DNA from: Exophiala sp. HKRS030
Lineage: Eukaryota > Ascomycota > Eurotiomycetes > Chaetothyriales > Herpotrichiellaceae
Assembly: GCA_023897205.1 (NCBI GenBank)
Contig: JAHWDD010000008.1
Location: 1,116,001 to 1,180,000 of the forward strand
Reading direction: 5' to 3'
DNA length: 64,000 nt
Shown: piece after piece, positions 20,486 to 31,644 of the stretch
How the letters are laid out: each line of letters starts with the position of its first letter
How positions within the stretch are numbered: position 1 is the first letter of the stretch
Notes under the pieces: generated by a model
The model's database searches: none
What the model was told of the DNA's origin: nothing
Seen by the model: the letters and a program-made list of their open reading frames with translations, nothing else
Program-made: the position numbers and the translations under genes

Positions 20486-23389
20486 ATGTCTTGCTCGTCT
20501 TCCCTTGAGAGAGCCCTCGTCGCCGTCCTCATTGTCACAACTCTGCTGTTCAGTGTCAGCCATGGATACGTCGATTTCGGCGACGCCACCCTCCCCTTCA
20601 ACGAACCGCTCTTGATCCCGACCCTACGGCCGAACCAGCTCCCCATTGACCATGACCTGCGCTTCGAGATCCTCCCGTCCATGATCACCGCCGTCGCTCC
20701 CTCCATTACCGTCGCTCCAAATGGCACAAGAGAGACCGTCTACAGTCTCCACTACCATCACTACTTTTCAAAAACCCGCCAAGGTCGAGGTCTCTTCAAA
20801 CGTGGCGTCTTTGCAAATGACCCGCCGGTGTCGACGTGTACGCCGTGCGGAGGAGCCGTCTCGAGTTCTGCTCCGTCAGGGACCACCAGTTCTGTCCTTT
20901 CTTGCACCACCCATACCTATTTGGTGAGCCCTTGACCTTTTTGCTTGTCTGACCGACGGCTTCTTCTGTTCGACCGACCTGCTGAAATCTCTGCTCGACG
21001 AATGGAAGGTTTTGCTTATTTGACCTACCTGATTGGGTTGTCCGTCCGACGAAGACACGGTTTCGCCTGTTTCACTGACATTGAGTTGCCGTTCTTCGAA
21101 TGCCTTTGACTGACGGTTAGCATTCAGGGAGTCTTTCGATCGCCGGACCCGCAAGCCACAACGCCAGTATGCTTGAACAACAACTATACCGGTGCACTTG
21201 AGCCCATTTCGTCCTCGACAACCGGTCTGCCGTGTTGTTTCTCCATACCGGCGTCGTGTTTGGCAAATGGCACCAGTTCGACCTCCTTCACCGCCACGTC
21301 TGGTGTCTTCAGGGCAACGTCGACGTCCAGCCGATATGCCAACATGACATCGACCGCAGTGACAATGTCGAGATCTAGTGCGACTCTTGCATCGAGTACC
21401 GCAATGTCCTCACCTGCTTCATCTTCTTTGTCTCGTTCATCTTCGTCTTCTCCTTCATCATCCAACTCGGGTGGCCCGATACTGAACAGCGCATCTCGAA
21501 CGACCACAGTGACCGTCATCAGCGGCACCACCGTTGTCATCACCACATCAGCAGTGTCGTCAATGTCTCGGACGACAAGGAGCCCAGATTCGTCGAGTTC
21601 GTCACCCAGTCCATCGACAATGCCATACGTGTCGAGTTCAAGCTTGTTGTCATCGACGTACTCGATTATTGTCATTTCGAGCACCACAATCACATTGACC
21701 AGCCCAACCGGCTCCACGAGTGCGAGTGGAATGACGGCGTCCCAGTCTACGTTGACAGTGATCACAGCGAGTTCCACGGCAATCACGACATCGTCAAACT
21801 CGGCCTCGCACATCACAACGGTTGTTTCAAACACCATAGACGGCTGCGGCACGGCTTCTGGGAGCGGCATTGTCGGTAAGTTCGGTTCTTACCTCATGAA
21901 CAGTAAATATCTCGATCTCCATGTTAACTCTCGACAACAGCTGGCACTGGAACTATATATACCGAGGGGATATCAATCGTGACGTCGGGTACCGCGTCTG
22001 GTGAGGCTTTCGAAATGTTTCGCTCCGTTGAGATTCCATTGCTGACTCGCTTGGCATATAGGATCTGCGTCCAGTGTTGTCGGATGTGGCTACATCATCG
22101 CCACCACAGGCACCTTCATAGGCAGTGCCATCATCACTGGGTGTAAGGATTCTTCATTTCTCCCTCTACCACCTTTTCTCGTGTCTTTCTCAGGGTTTTG
22201 CTCCACCACTTTCTCTCGCATCTTTCTCCTTCCCACACGCCCTCTTCTCGCCTCTCTCGCAATCTTGGTATCACATCTTGCCGACTTCATTCTCATTCTC
22301 TGGGCGGTGGAACCCGCAAGATTGATCGACTGACCAGGCAAAGCGATTACCTGGGCTGGGAATCGACCCGACGCGAGGGTTAACCCTTTACAACACCTCC
22401 ACATGTCTCTCTTGTGATTCTGGTCTCACACATGTCCTCGTTCTCATTTATCTCCCATATTGGTACCACACCATCTTGCTTCTCTTTCTACCTTGGTTTT
22501 CACCTCTTTGCAAGTGTGACTAGGTATCATACTGACCAAATCTTTCGCTTGCAATAGGTGGATATGGCTCGGGTAGTGGTACCCTCACAGGTACTGGCAC
22601 CATTTGGCCTGCTCAAGGAATGGGAATGGTTTCGGTCGTCTCATCGGGGATTATCAGTGGAAGCGGAAGCTTCAGGGGCTGTGGGACATTGGTAAGTATT
22701 TCTGGTACCATTCGTCGCCTCTCCCCCATGTCCAGCGGGGCTAATCATCACTCTCGTCACGGTAGACTGGCTCCGGCGTGTTCACTGCCACCGAGGGATA
22801 CACAACCACAATTCTTGCTCCCGTTACCACCACATCGGCCGCTTCTGCCCGCCCTACCCAGACGGTCAGTGTCTTTGTCTCGTACTGCGTAGCCGACTCC
22901 AACAGTCAACAAGGGAATATCATCGTCAACATCTTTGGTAACAACAATACGCTCGTTTCTCCAATTCTGGCTTCGAACGGTACCGATCTGGTGAGCATCT
23001 CCAACCTCGGTTCCGCGGAAAATGCTCTCTGCAACGTATGTCCCAACAGTGTGGGTATTTGCTGTCCTCCCGGCGTGACGTGCGATGAGGACGACGGCAA
23101 ATGCCCGCAGCACGCCGTCGAGATGGCCGGCAACACCATCAACGGGTACCTCATCCCGCAGGTGATGAACAGCAGCGCACCCGTCGAGGGTCAGAGGAGG
23201 CACATGGCTCGAGTAAGGGTCAAGAGTCGGGAGGAGAAGGAACGAGAGCTGCAGATGGACAGTCGAGGGGTCAGAGAAAAGGAAAAGATGAGGCAAGAGC
23301 ACCACCACGGCCATAGCCACGGTCAAAGTCATGTGGCCCATGCACACATCCAGGAGGGGGGAAGGAAGATGAAGAAAAAACAATTCTAG
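20486..23389 (+). CDS. Ser/Thr-rich secreted protein, six exons
   Basis: Predicted exons are 20486-20923, 21128-21875, 21941-22000, 22062-22142, 22558-22691 and 22766-23389 (2085 nt, 694 aa). All donors are GT and all acceptors AG, and frame is kept throughout. The ATG at 20486 begins a classical signal peptide (hydrophobic core ALVAVLIVTTLLFSV). Then comes a short Cys-containing segment, a long Ser/Thr-rich stalk (exon 2; likely O-glycosylated), and three small exons of related Gly-rich units (GTGTIYTEG, GCGYIIATTGTF, GYGSGSGTLTGTG) joined mainly in phase 1. A Cys-rich module follows (CNVCPNSVGICCPPGVTC), then a basic, His-rich tail (HHHGHSHGQSH). No GPI-anchor signal is evident at the C-terminus. 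It is probably a cell-wall or extracellular protein; the family was not identified. The stalk is also open on the opposite strand, a compositional artefact. Confidence 0.72.
22303..22374 (-). pseudogene. Trypsin-like gene fragment inside an intron
   Basis: Within intron 4 (22143-22557) of the secreted-protein gene, the minus strand reads LASGRFPAQVIALPGQSINL. This matches the segment ASGGFPAQLIASPGQSINL of the intact trypsin-like protein (residues about 262-282). DNA similarity extends over about 22290-22385. It is an antisense fragment of the family, about 85% similar by eye. Confidence 0.85.
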
Positions 23390-23662
23390 ACCACGGCCAT
23401 GCGCTCACCGTGAAGGGGAAAAGAGGATGCAGAGGAAACAAGTCCGGACCGTGGCCACGAGCTCATCCAGGAGGAGAAAAACAATATGAGGAGAGCCACG
23501 GCCGTGGAGACGGTGACTTGTGATCTTTTCGGTCTTCGTCCAGACCATCCACGTGCACAGCAAGGGGGGGGGAGAAAGGGCATGTGAGGCAAGAAGTGGT
23601 CGCGGAAATGCCGCATTTGTGATCTTTTCAAGATTCGTCCAGACCATGGCCGCACACATGGC
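23300..23662 (+). repeat. Imperfect tandem repeat across 3' end
   Basis: Two levels of repetition are seen. ATCCAGGAGG-plus-A/G-rich units occur in the last coding codons (about 23348) and again after the stop (about 23466). A larger unit around TTGTGATCTTTTC and TTCGTCCAGACCAT occurs at about 23517-23555 and again at about 23617-23650, a period near 98 bp. The stop codon lies within the repetitive tract, so the C-terminus may vary between strains. Confidence 0.5.
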
Positions 23663-24110
23663 TGTCGTATCGTGCCGCTGCAGCTGTGAGTAATTGTTGT
23701 CTTGTCAACCCCTAATCGACAGATGTTGAGAGTATCAAGTTTCCCTCATGGTTAACAATGGCCATTGTCCCTGTTAGAACAACATTATCAATAATCGGGG
23801 CAGATTCCAAGTCCACAACCCATGTTGGTTTTGTGGTGATTGACGATACAGAGTATGTAATAATGGCAAATCTTGATTTAATCGAGTATCGTTTGCATTG
23901 ATTGTACGTCGAGCAAATTTGGCTGGTGGTCTGAAAGGTAAGGGACGAGGACCGAGAGGAGGAGAAGAGAGTGTGTGGTATTGTTTCAACCACTCTTGTG
24001 CCAAACAACACCTTGGGACTGAAGAGGTTGTCGAATTCTTCGAGCCGTTCTATCAGCTTGTACTGAAGAGAAGTCGCTGAACTTGAGCGGTCTTTCTCTC
24101 AAAGTTTTCT

Positions 24111-24187
24111 AAAAGGATGACTCTGCCATGGCTGTGTACTGGACCGAGCGACTAAGAGAGGGCGCGAAGGAATCTCATAATAGTAAC
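24111..24187 (-). pseudogene. Fragment of trypsin-like exon 1
   Basis: The sequence matches the reverse complement of 34828-34904 (exon 1 of the intact trypsin-like gene) with about five differences in 77 bp by eye. The high similarity indicates a recent duplication or gene conversion. Nothing colinear with the rest of exon 1 adjoins it. Confidence 0.85.
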
Positions 24188-24739
24188 CCGTTTGCTCACA
24201 CTATGGTGAAGGAGGCTCTTGAATGTCCTTTCGCTGTCACGAAGAGTCCCAAACGGCACCGCCGAAGGTGATCCCACCGAACCGGTCGCTGAAATGGCGC
24301 GTTTGTGGTTTTCTCGATGTACGTCCACGTCAAAGGCCTTGCAACGGTCAGCTTGGCATGATTCATGTTCAAACCGTGTGCAAACCCTGTTTCGAAGTAT
24401 GGTATATCAAAGTCGTACAAGAGATACCTTGTAGCGACAGGTGTGTGCGGATGTCGCCACCTTCACGTCGTCCTCGCACCCAGCCAGACCGAAAATCTCC
24501 GGGCTCTTCGACACCGTGTTTGCTTAGGATGAGGATGTTACGAGACAATCGGCCAAACTCGAGAAACATTCCCGGAAGACCCCACGGGTACGTTGTTTTC
24601 GTGGTCTTTCTCGTCGATCACTCAATCGACAGCCGCATGCGAGTTTTCAACGGGCAATTTCGGAATGACGACCATGAAGAGGCGCCATATGCTGTGTCTG
24701 ATATGTTGGATTGAATCTCTTCCAGTTGTGTTCCATTGA

Positions 24740-24800
24740 TCTGATCTCCGAACACCTGCACCACCTGTCCGGTCTTTGGATCTCGTTCCCAAACCTCGCA
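24740..24800 (-). pseudogene. Fragment of PD-(D/E)XK-like family
   Basis: The minus strand reads CEVWERDPKTGQVVQVFGDQ, nearly identical to CEVWERNPRTGQVLQVFGDQ in the intact protein at 29164-30622. The matching DNA lies in a short open frame (24618-24866) whose remainder does not align. Confidence 0.85.
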
Positions 24801-24871
24801 ATTTGTCGCTTCCATTCCGTTCGGTGTGAACACTCCTCCGCGGCTGGGCTTGCTCGAGTGTGGCATGTGTG

Positions 24872-24872
24872 A

Positions 24873-24912
<40 letters not shown>

Positions 24913-24914
24913 TA
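24872..24914. repeat. Microsatellite (TA)n(GA)n
   Basis: A dinucleotide tract changes from TA to GA within about 43 bp. It lies between pieces of gene debris. Confidence 0.9.
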
Positions 24915-25044
24915 GCTCGGTTCGGCTTACTCGAGTGAAGTGAGATCTCATGATCTTCCCAATGATTCTGTTCTCCATCTGGGCAACTTGAGCTGAAATT
25001 GTCTTGGTTGCAGCGTCGAGTTGAAAATCGATCATTTCATCTCG

Positions 25045-25474
25045 CTCGGTCATTCTGAGATCTGAAAATTCTCCGTGATCTTGCGATGAGATTCCGTTTC
25101 CGGCAGGAACTCAATTGGTCCGAAGGGGTAGTGGAGCTCATTGACTGGTACTCGCCACGGCCAAGCCACAGCGTGCTTCCGTCAAGCAGATCGAGTCGTG
25201 AGTTTGGATGATGCTCAAGATGATGGATCGTCATGTCGTTAACCTGAGCTGTCTCATTGGGCTTGAAATTAATCCAATTCATTACCTTCCCGTTTGGCTG
25301 TTTTCCCAGGTAGACTAGCTCCTCTGCCACCATGCACGATACCCCAAACAAAGATTTCCTCCCTTGAAGAATAGTCCTCTTTCTGAGCTGGGAATCCGAG
25401 CCCACGGTCTGTGACGCGAAGGTAGCTGTTTCGGGTGCCAGACATGTTGGCGACGATACGCACTGCCGATTTTC
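25045..25474 (-). pseudogene. Trypsin-like paralogue remnant
   Basis: The minus strand carries several blocks of the family. SSPTCLAPETATFAS (25474-25412) matches residues about 248-262 of the intact protein. A block from about 25306 to 25160 contains GKVMNWINFKPNETAQVND and HHLEHHPNSRLDLL (residues about 451-488). A shifted frame to about 25045 reads VPVNELHYPFGPIEFLP. The segments holding the catalytic His, Asp and Ser are absent or unrecognisable. The surrounding frame is open from 25921 to 25037 but its upstream part is unrelated, so this is a broken copy, not a functional protease. Confidence 0.82.
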
Positions 25475-25921
25475 CGGCCTGTTGGCAACCTTCGCCTTGT
25501 CCTCGAAACCAAGTATCCAAGAAAGATGTCGTTGTGTCTTTTTCATTCTTCCTGGTGGGAAAAATAAGAAGGGAGACAGTCCGCATCGCTTGCGGGAGGG
25601 GAAGAGGCGAGATCCAATCAATCTCCTCGGGAGATGGGGTCGAGTCTTGCATCTCCCTTGTTTCTCATCCCACCGGGGGCAGTTTACACCATGGCAAAGG
25701 CATTCCCAACATCCAGCTTGACATAGCTTCGCGAGAGATAAATATATATATTTGTCGATATGTTCCGAGGAGGTATTGGTGAGATGGCCACGAGACATCT
25801 CCGCAACCCAGACAGAAGAGATGTGTACCTTCTCATCTCGAAACACATTCAACGGGCGAACTGATTCTTCAAATTCAGTATGACCGTTTGAAGAAGGAGG
25901 AGAAGAAGAAGAAGTATCCAC

Positions 25922-27390
25922 GTCACGACAACCACGGAATGCTGACCCTTTCGGACCATTGGGGTGTTCAAGCGGAGGTCGAAGGTGGCAAGAGCGATAT
26001 GCCTATGGACAGCCATATCTCGAAGGCCGGTCACCTGCTTCGTATTTGCTTTGACGCAACTCAACGCTTGGGATATGATACATGGGGACGTCAACGCCCG
26101 GTTGGTACGTGGCCTTTTCATCGAGAGATATTTCCGTGGATATCGTCCACTGGGGTTGGACGATTTTGATGACTGCACGCAGCACTCAACTGACCGTGCT
26201 CGTGTTCTGCATCTTCTCAGAGTTGATCATTGTCGCAAATTTCCGAGGATCCAGGACGAATAACGGCGTATTGTGATACGTTCTTTCGGTCTTGTTTCAA
26301 AGTTTTCTCCAACTCCCAATGCCGATGGCTCGTCAGCGGTCTTGGGGTTTGTTGGTATTGTTGGTCCCTGTGGCATTCGACCCTGGAAAACAATCCACTT
26401 TGTGTCTATGATCATTCGTCCCTTCTGCGTTCTTTGAAGACCATGCCTTCTTCTGTCGTGCAACATTGGCTTGGTATACTTTGAGATCTTGTTCCCGCCT
26501 TTTGAAAGGGTGCCTTCGAGAATTGATATCGATTGCCACTGTTTTTAGCCCGTGCCCGTCCTTGCAGCAGCCATCATGTCACAGAAAGACATCCGGTCCG
26601 TACCGTTGAAAGGCGGCTGAGATATATATAATATGAAAACGAACGAGGTGGACTCTGCGTTGACACCTTCGGGGCGGGACTTCGTGCCGGTGAGAGTTCC
26701 GTCCGTAGACATGTGTTCGGGTTATCGAAGATACCAGGCCCACTTCCTCCATTGTTCATCCTATTGATGTTCAATGTGTTTTGTACTTCATCGTCGACCA
26801 CAAGTGGAAGACTAGACGTTGAACCCGTAAAGCGCGACTGCCCATGCAGCACTCCAGATTGGATCGTGTAGGGCCTCGAAGAGGGCCTTGGTCTTTGGCT
26901 TGAATTGATCACGACAAAGCCCGATTCGAGCAACGATATGAGCGAGATGGTTGTGATGATCCAAACACAGCTGTCGAAAGCCACTCTTCAACCGTGGCGG
27001 CGTCGAAGGTCAGTGCTGAACGGGTGTCAATAGTTGACAGAGTCTTCCAAGAGGCGTTCGCACCTTCGCCCTTGGCGATCTCTTTTGTCATTGCTTCAAG
27101 CGAGTAAGTGGATGACGCCTTGCAGCCTGGGACATCGAATCCACGTTTTCTTCAGATCACAAACTCTATACACGATTCAAGAAGGGTGTCGACAATTTTC
27201 CAAAGTTCATGAGTATCCTGTAGGTTCAGGTATCTTGCGTCATCAGTAGCGGCCGTAGGATTGAAGACTGTGACTGGCTGCCTGCCACCAAAAAATCCTC
27301 AACAGAGGTTGCCATTCCGTCATCGTTTTCCACTAGTTCATCGATACATTCTCTGTCCATAACTGTTTCCAGCACAAGATCGCGAAGACA
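25922..27390. other. Debris region, no intact gene
   Basis: Short frames on both strands (for example 26574-26984 and 26909-27091, minus) look partly coding, such as SWKTLSTIDTRSALTFDAAT, but cannot be joined or assigned to a family. Confidence 0.35.
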
Positions 27391-27502
27391 AGGCTCCTGG
27401 ATAGAGTGGTCCTCGGGGCGAATCCGTTCTGTAATCGTCTGGTACAAAATCTTCCAGAGGCTCTTCGTATCTCTTAAAGTCGATGTTCATGAGTCTTGCG
27501 CC
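27391..27502 (-). pseudogene. Fragment of PD-(D/E)XK-like family
   Basis: The minus strand reads GARLMNIDFKRYEEPL and then DYRTDSPRGPLYPG. These correspond to GARLMDIDFKRWEESL and DYRMSSVQGPLYCQ in the intact protein. The flanking sequence diverges and other frames open through it, so only a domain fragment remains. Confidence 0.78.
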
Positions 27503-27847
27503 ATGAATTCCTGTAGTGCCCAATTCTTTCGTGCTTGTCTAGCTTCACGGACTCCTTTCTTGACCTCCGCAATGGCAGAATCGTCCGAGTCATTTTCAGA
27601 AAGTTCTGATTCCGGTTCAACTGGCTTTGCCTTTGCTTTGCCGCGTTGTAGAAATGGTTGGAGGTTGTCAAACTGATTCTGGCTCTGCTGTATTCTGACA
27701 GAGTTTGGGTCAGCAAGGTCCAAGGCGATAAGAAAGTTGGCGGACTCACTCGTGGTATCATTCTCTTGTCATCATTGGCAATATGATAAGAGTCTTATCG
27801 AATATGAGTACCATAAAGGGGATGCCACTGTTGTAGAGAATTCGACT

Positions 27848-27968
27848 CCCAAGTGGACAGGAGCTTTCGATTTTTTCCTCGAAGTTTTGTCTCTCGACGG
27901 ACCCGCTCTAGTTTCTCTTCCAATCTCTCCCTCTCTCCTCCGGCACACAAACCTTCAGCTTCTCCTGC
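27848..27968 (-). pseudogene. Trypsin-like family fragment
   Basis: The reverse complement aligns with about 35660-35765 of the intact trypsin-like gene (region encoding EKLMVCLPEEEERLKLRLER and following residues). Shared words include ACTAGAGCGG, CGAGAGACAAA/CGAGACAAAC, CTTCGAG and CTGTCC-CTTGGG. Indels destroy the frame. Similarity is roughly 75% by eye. Confidence 0.75.
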
Positions 27969-27999
27969 AAATGGTGTCTATGCGCTTCATTTACCCAGA

Positions 28000-29160
28000 T
28001 ATTCTGAGAAATGAGTCGAAGGCAGTCCGTATAGAACCGGAAAGGGTCAACCGAAAAGTATGTTGCCCTGGAAGAGGGAGACATGCCGAGATTTCATCGA
28101 TATATATGTTTACCGGATCAAGCCTTGGGATGGGAATCTGGTGACGATGTATTCGTACACTCGAAAGGCGTGGGAAAAAGTTGGGATCTTGAGAGGGAAA
28201 GAGAGAGGCTTAAGTATGGATCTTTCTGCAGAGTAATAGTCATGTTCCAGAGTTGTGTTTGCCCCTCGTGTGTTGAATTGTTGAGTGACACGGGCTTTTG
28301 GTTGTCACTTTGAGACAGTGTCAGTATCAGCGTCAGGTTATGTAGATACCACTACAATACCAGCTCTTCCTATTCCTTGGAGAACACTTTCCCAATGGCC
28401 GTTTCGGCAAGGGTCGCTTAGCTTCTCATTGTCTCGGATAGGGGGCGTAAAGCAGAGGCTTCCGCCCGGGATGGGGGGAAAAAGGCTGTGGGATTCACAT
28501 GTGGCTGTCACCTGTCAGTTGAAAAGAATTTAATACAGAGGGGCAAGAGGGTAATTGTGGCCTTTTTAGGCTGTGCCCGTGATATATAACCTTGGTCATT
28601 GAAGCTGTGGAAAACCTCGTTGGCTATCAGAGGGAGGCTTGAATGGGACTGCAGTGCAGAAAGGGGGAACATTTGCTGTAGCGCAACGTAGATTCGCTGT
28701 AGGGTTCTCGTTTGGCAGCAGAACAAAAGGCAATGGAAGGAAAAGGTGACGAAGGAGAAACTCTTCTCAACGGGAAAGAATCAGACATCACATGTTTCTT
28801 GATTCAGTTGTGGGAATGACTCGTTTGGCTTCGAGGTGTATTTTGAAAATACAAGAAGGAAGGAAAGTAACAAAATGAATGCCTTGCGACAACACAAGGA
28901 AACCGTGAGACACGTGTTTCCGCGGGCGTGTGCGGAGGAAGTCGTGGCTGTGACAGAGAAATGGGCGCTTTGCTTTCGGAGGGCAAAGATTTGACATTTG
29001 AAGCCACTTTGATTTCTGTATGTCTCGTGTTTCTTCTTTTCCTCTTGACACCTCACCACCGCCACCAGTGGGTTGTTCCAAGAGCCGTGATTGTGGCCAA
29101 CTACGTACATTAGACCAGTTCGCGTCGTAGTCTTGAACGGTCTCTGCGGCGATCGTCCCG
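28000..29160. other. Intergenic, no recognised gene
   Basis: No supported gene. Several short frames occur on both strands without family resemblance. Confidence 0.35.
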
Positions 29161-29163
29161 TGC

Positions 29164-30622
29164 CTAGTTTTCCTCGTCTCTCAATCTCTGCGCCTCATCT
29201 TTCTGAGTGGCGAGTTCGAGTTCCTCCTGATCTGCAATTCTTTTGGAGTCTGCAGCCACCATTATTCGCTTCGTCGCCTGCTGCCGGATCATCGGTCTCA
29301 AAAGCCTACGTGAGAGGTCCTCGACGTCTGCAGGCTTGATTGTAATGGGCTCGATGGCGGTACCAATTTCAGGGGGTAGTCTGAAGAAAGGGATTGGGAG
29401 CTGACGATCCTCTGAGAATGGGATGATTTGATCCCCGAACACCTGCAACACCTGTCCGGTCCGCGGATTCCGTTCCCAAACCTCGCAGAAAACCTTGATG
29501 GCCCCCACGCACAAGACATCCTGACAGTAGAGTGGTCCTTGAACCGAACTCATTCTGTAATCTCTTCGCAGAGATTCCTCCCATCTCTTGAAGTCGATGT
29601 CCATCAGTCTGGCGCCCTTGAATCTTGGAGTCTCTTCTACTTTGAGTAGAATGACTCTGTGGATATGTCGGTTCCCCATCAAGTACAAATCTCGGACGTG
29701 ATGAAGACTTTGGAGGGTTTGAGAAACGCCAATCTCCACAACGGTGTGCGAATCGAGGTCTCCTTCGTCATCCGTCCACGCAATATCAATGTCTGGGTCT
29801 TTTTCCGAACATTTGTAATCTCCTTCTTCCATGCAGGTCACGTCGGCCCCAATTTGCACATAATGTCGGTCGCGTATTTCGGGAGGCCACGTGGTTGAGC
29901 TGAAGATTGCGACTTTTTGGGCCCAGGCCTGAAGACCACGGTGTATTGCACCTGGCATTGGGAAGACAGTGAGGACGGATCTGTAGGCGTCGTACGAAAT
30001 TCTGAATTTGTGCCTAGAATTATGGTCAGAACACCGAGAAAAAGCATTCCGTCCAGAAATCACCCTCTTTAAGGGGAATAGAGATCAGGCCTCTGCTCGG
30101 GACTTACTCTTCTCGGCAAGATTCGACAAAAGGATCCGTAGAGAATTTGAACCAGGACTCCTTGGACAGCTGGTACTCGCGTGGTTTCTCATCTGGGAAA
30201 CTGCGCGACTGAGAAGTGGTCATATCTCGCAAACAGTTTAGCACTTTGTCGATTTCGTCAGTCTCGTCCGCAAGGTGAGGAACGTCCAGGTCGGAACCAT
30301 GTTTAGCATTCAAGGAATCATGTGACTTTCTCTCCGTGAGAGTGTCGCGCGACGTGGTATGAGCTGTCGACTTGGCCCTGGAGCCAGCGCCTGCTTCTGA
30401 AGTAGCCATCTTGTTCGTTGGCATTGTTTCACACGAAGACGTCGCGGCGCTGGGAATCTTCAAATCACACTTGTCTTTTGTCAGGCACAGACAAGGGTGA
30501 CTTTGCGACTGCACAACGTAGGACTTGGTGATGTTTTGACTGAATTGGGCCTTGAAGGGAGAATCATTTTCACAGCCAAGGGAGGGTGGGATAGTGGTTT
30601 GCGCCAAGTCATGCGAAGACAT
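29164..30622 (-). CDS. PD-(D/E)XK nuclease-like protein, 454 aa
   Basis: Exon 1 is 30622-30108, the intron is 30107-30014 (GTAAGT...TCTAG) and exon 2 is 30013-29164. The frame is kept: 1365 nt, 454 aa. The N-terminal ~130 residues are polar and probably disordered. The core starts near ISYDAYRSVLTVFPMP (about 177-192). A nuclease-like pattern follows: DPDIDIAW with D246, HTVVEIGVSQ with E265, a helix, then HRVILLKVE with K296. This order resembles PD-(D/E)XK/Uma2-like folds and fungal proteins with VVEVxxSQ motifs, so a metal-dependent nuclease or a non-catalytic derivative is possible. A later segment (CEVWERNPRTGQVLQVFGDQ) is shared with debris at 24.7 kb. The C-terminus (about 400-454) is a charged coiled-coil-like helix. 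It is the only intact member here. Nuclease assignment is inference. Confidence 0.72.
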
Positions 30623-30721
30623 ATCAGTTAACTCATTAGCACCCGAAGTTCAACCGAAACTGACTAGTGACAGTCGCCATTAAACCGTTATTACTGTAGT
30701 TAGTTCCCTTTGCGACTAATT

Positions 30722-30780
30722 TGTAACAGTAGTAGTAGTAGTATTGTAGTAATAGTAGTATTGTAGTAGTAGTAGTACCA
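30722..30780. repeat. Trinucleotide tract (GTA)n
   Basis: Interrupted GTA/ATT/GTA repeats lie about 100-160 bp upstream of the PD-(D/E)XK-like gene's start, in its putative promoter. Confidence 0.85.
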
Positions 30781-31134
30781 TGAATTAGCCTGCGTGATCC
30801 GTCAAAAGGTTTCCAACAAGAATGCACCATGTTTACCTCGCGGTTGGGACGGTCACGCAGGATGGACCAAAAATCCTGTTCGTTTCTAGGATATCTTGCT
30901 TGTGCCGCTGAACCCACACTTGTGTACTCCGTAAGGACCTGGACCAACGTCGGACAAGGCTTGGATGGCTCTTCAGCTGCCCAAATTTTATACTCGGCAT
31001 AAAAGTGCCATTTTCCTCAACTTGAGAAAAGAAACCCACGGGAAAAAGATGCCATCGTCATGGACTATCGAATAAACAGTACCAAAAACAAAAACAAAAA
31101 ACAATTCATCTCATGATTGACGCCATCTGTGTCC

Positions 31135-31644
31135 CTACGTATGGTGGTGGTCATGTTTCATTGAACCCAGAGAGATTGGCTCCTGTTGTATGACCTGAGC
31201 ACTCGAGCAGGAACCTACGATGTGACCTACTGGAAGCCTTCGAGCGGATGGGAAGACATTATGGGGTCGTCCCAGTAGGACGCTCGACAGCGGTCGTACG
31301 TGACGAGATGGTCGCCGCAACCGCATCTTCCCCCCCCCGCAGGTCGTGGTCGACAGGCTGGTCGACGGCATCGGGGCCATTTCTTTGATACGTCCTTTGT
31401 CGTGGCCCGCAGCTTTCTGGTTGTGACTTCGAGCCTGCTTGACGGCCAAGAGATCACCAGTGGTTGCGTTCATACCCAGGTATACACGACCATAGGTACC
31501 TTTCCCGATCAGCTGACCACGAGCGATCTTGAACGCCGCCCGTCTCTTAGGCATATCTTCGGAAGGCACCTCTTCTTGTGGTATCGGATCCATTGACTGC
31601 GCGAGGTTCAACTTTGAGAATTTGTTGTTTGGATAATTGGACAA
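31135..31644 (-). pseudogene. MAPKKK N-lobe remnant (BCK1/STE11 type)
   Basis: The minus strand encodes GQLIGKGTYGRVYLGMNATT followed by GDLLAVKQ: a complete glycine-rich loop and the VAIK-type Lys of a MAPKK kinase most like fungal BCK1. QKAAGHDKGRIKEM follows, as expected, and then the frame breaks. Later pieces (SSHPLEGFQ, GSCSSAQVIQQE) appear in other frames. The C-lobe, with HRD and DFG, is missing. It is a truncated, frameshifted gene copy. Confidence 0.82.

Noticed and set aside
21184..21870. 228-codon minus-strand ORF opposite exon 2 of the secreted protein
   Set aside because: It is the mirror of a Ser/Thr-rich stalk: a biased codon pattern on the plus strand leaves the reverse frame open. 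The predicted acidic Val/Asp protein has no independent support.
25037..25921. 294-codon minus-strand ORF as an intact gene
   Set aside because: Only two internal blocks match the trypsin-like family; the N-terminal half is unrelated, the catalytic motifs are missing and the family continues in another frame. It is a chance-open relic.
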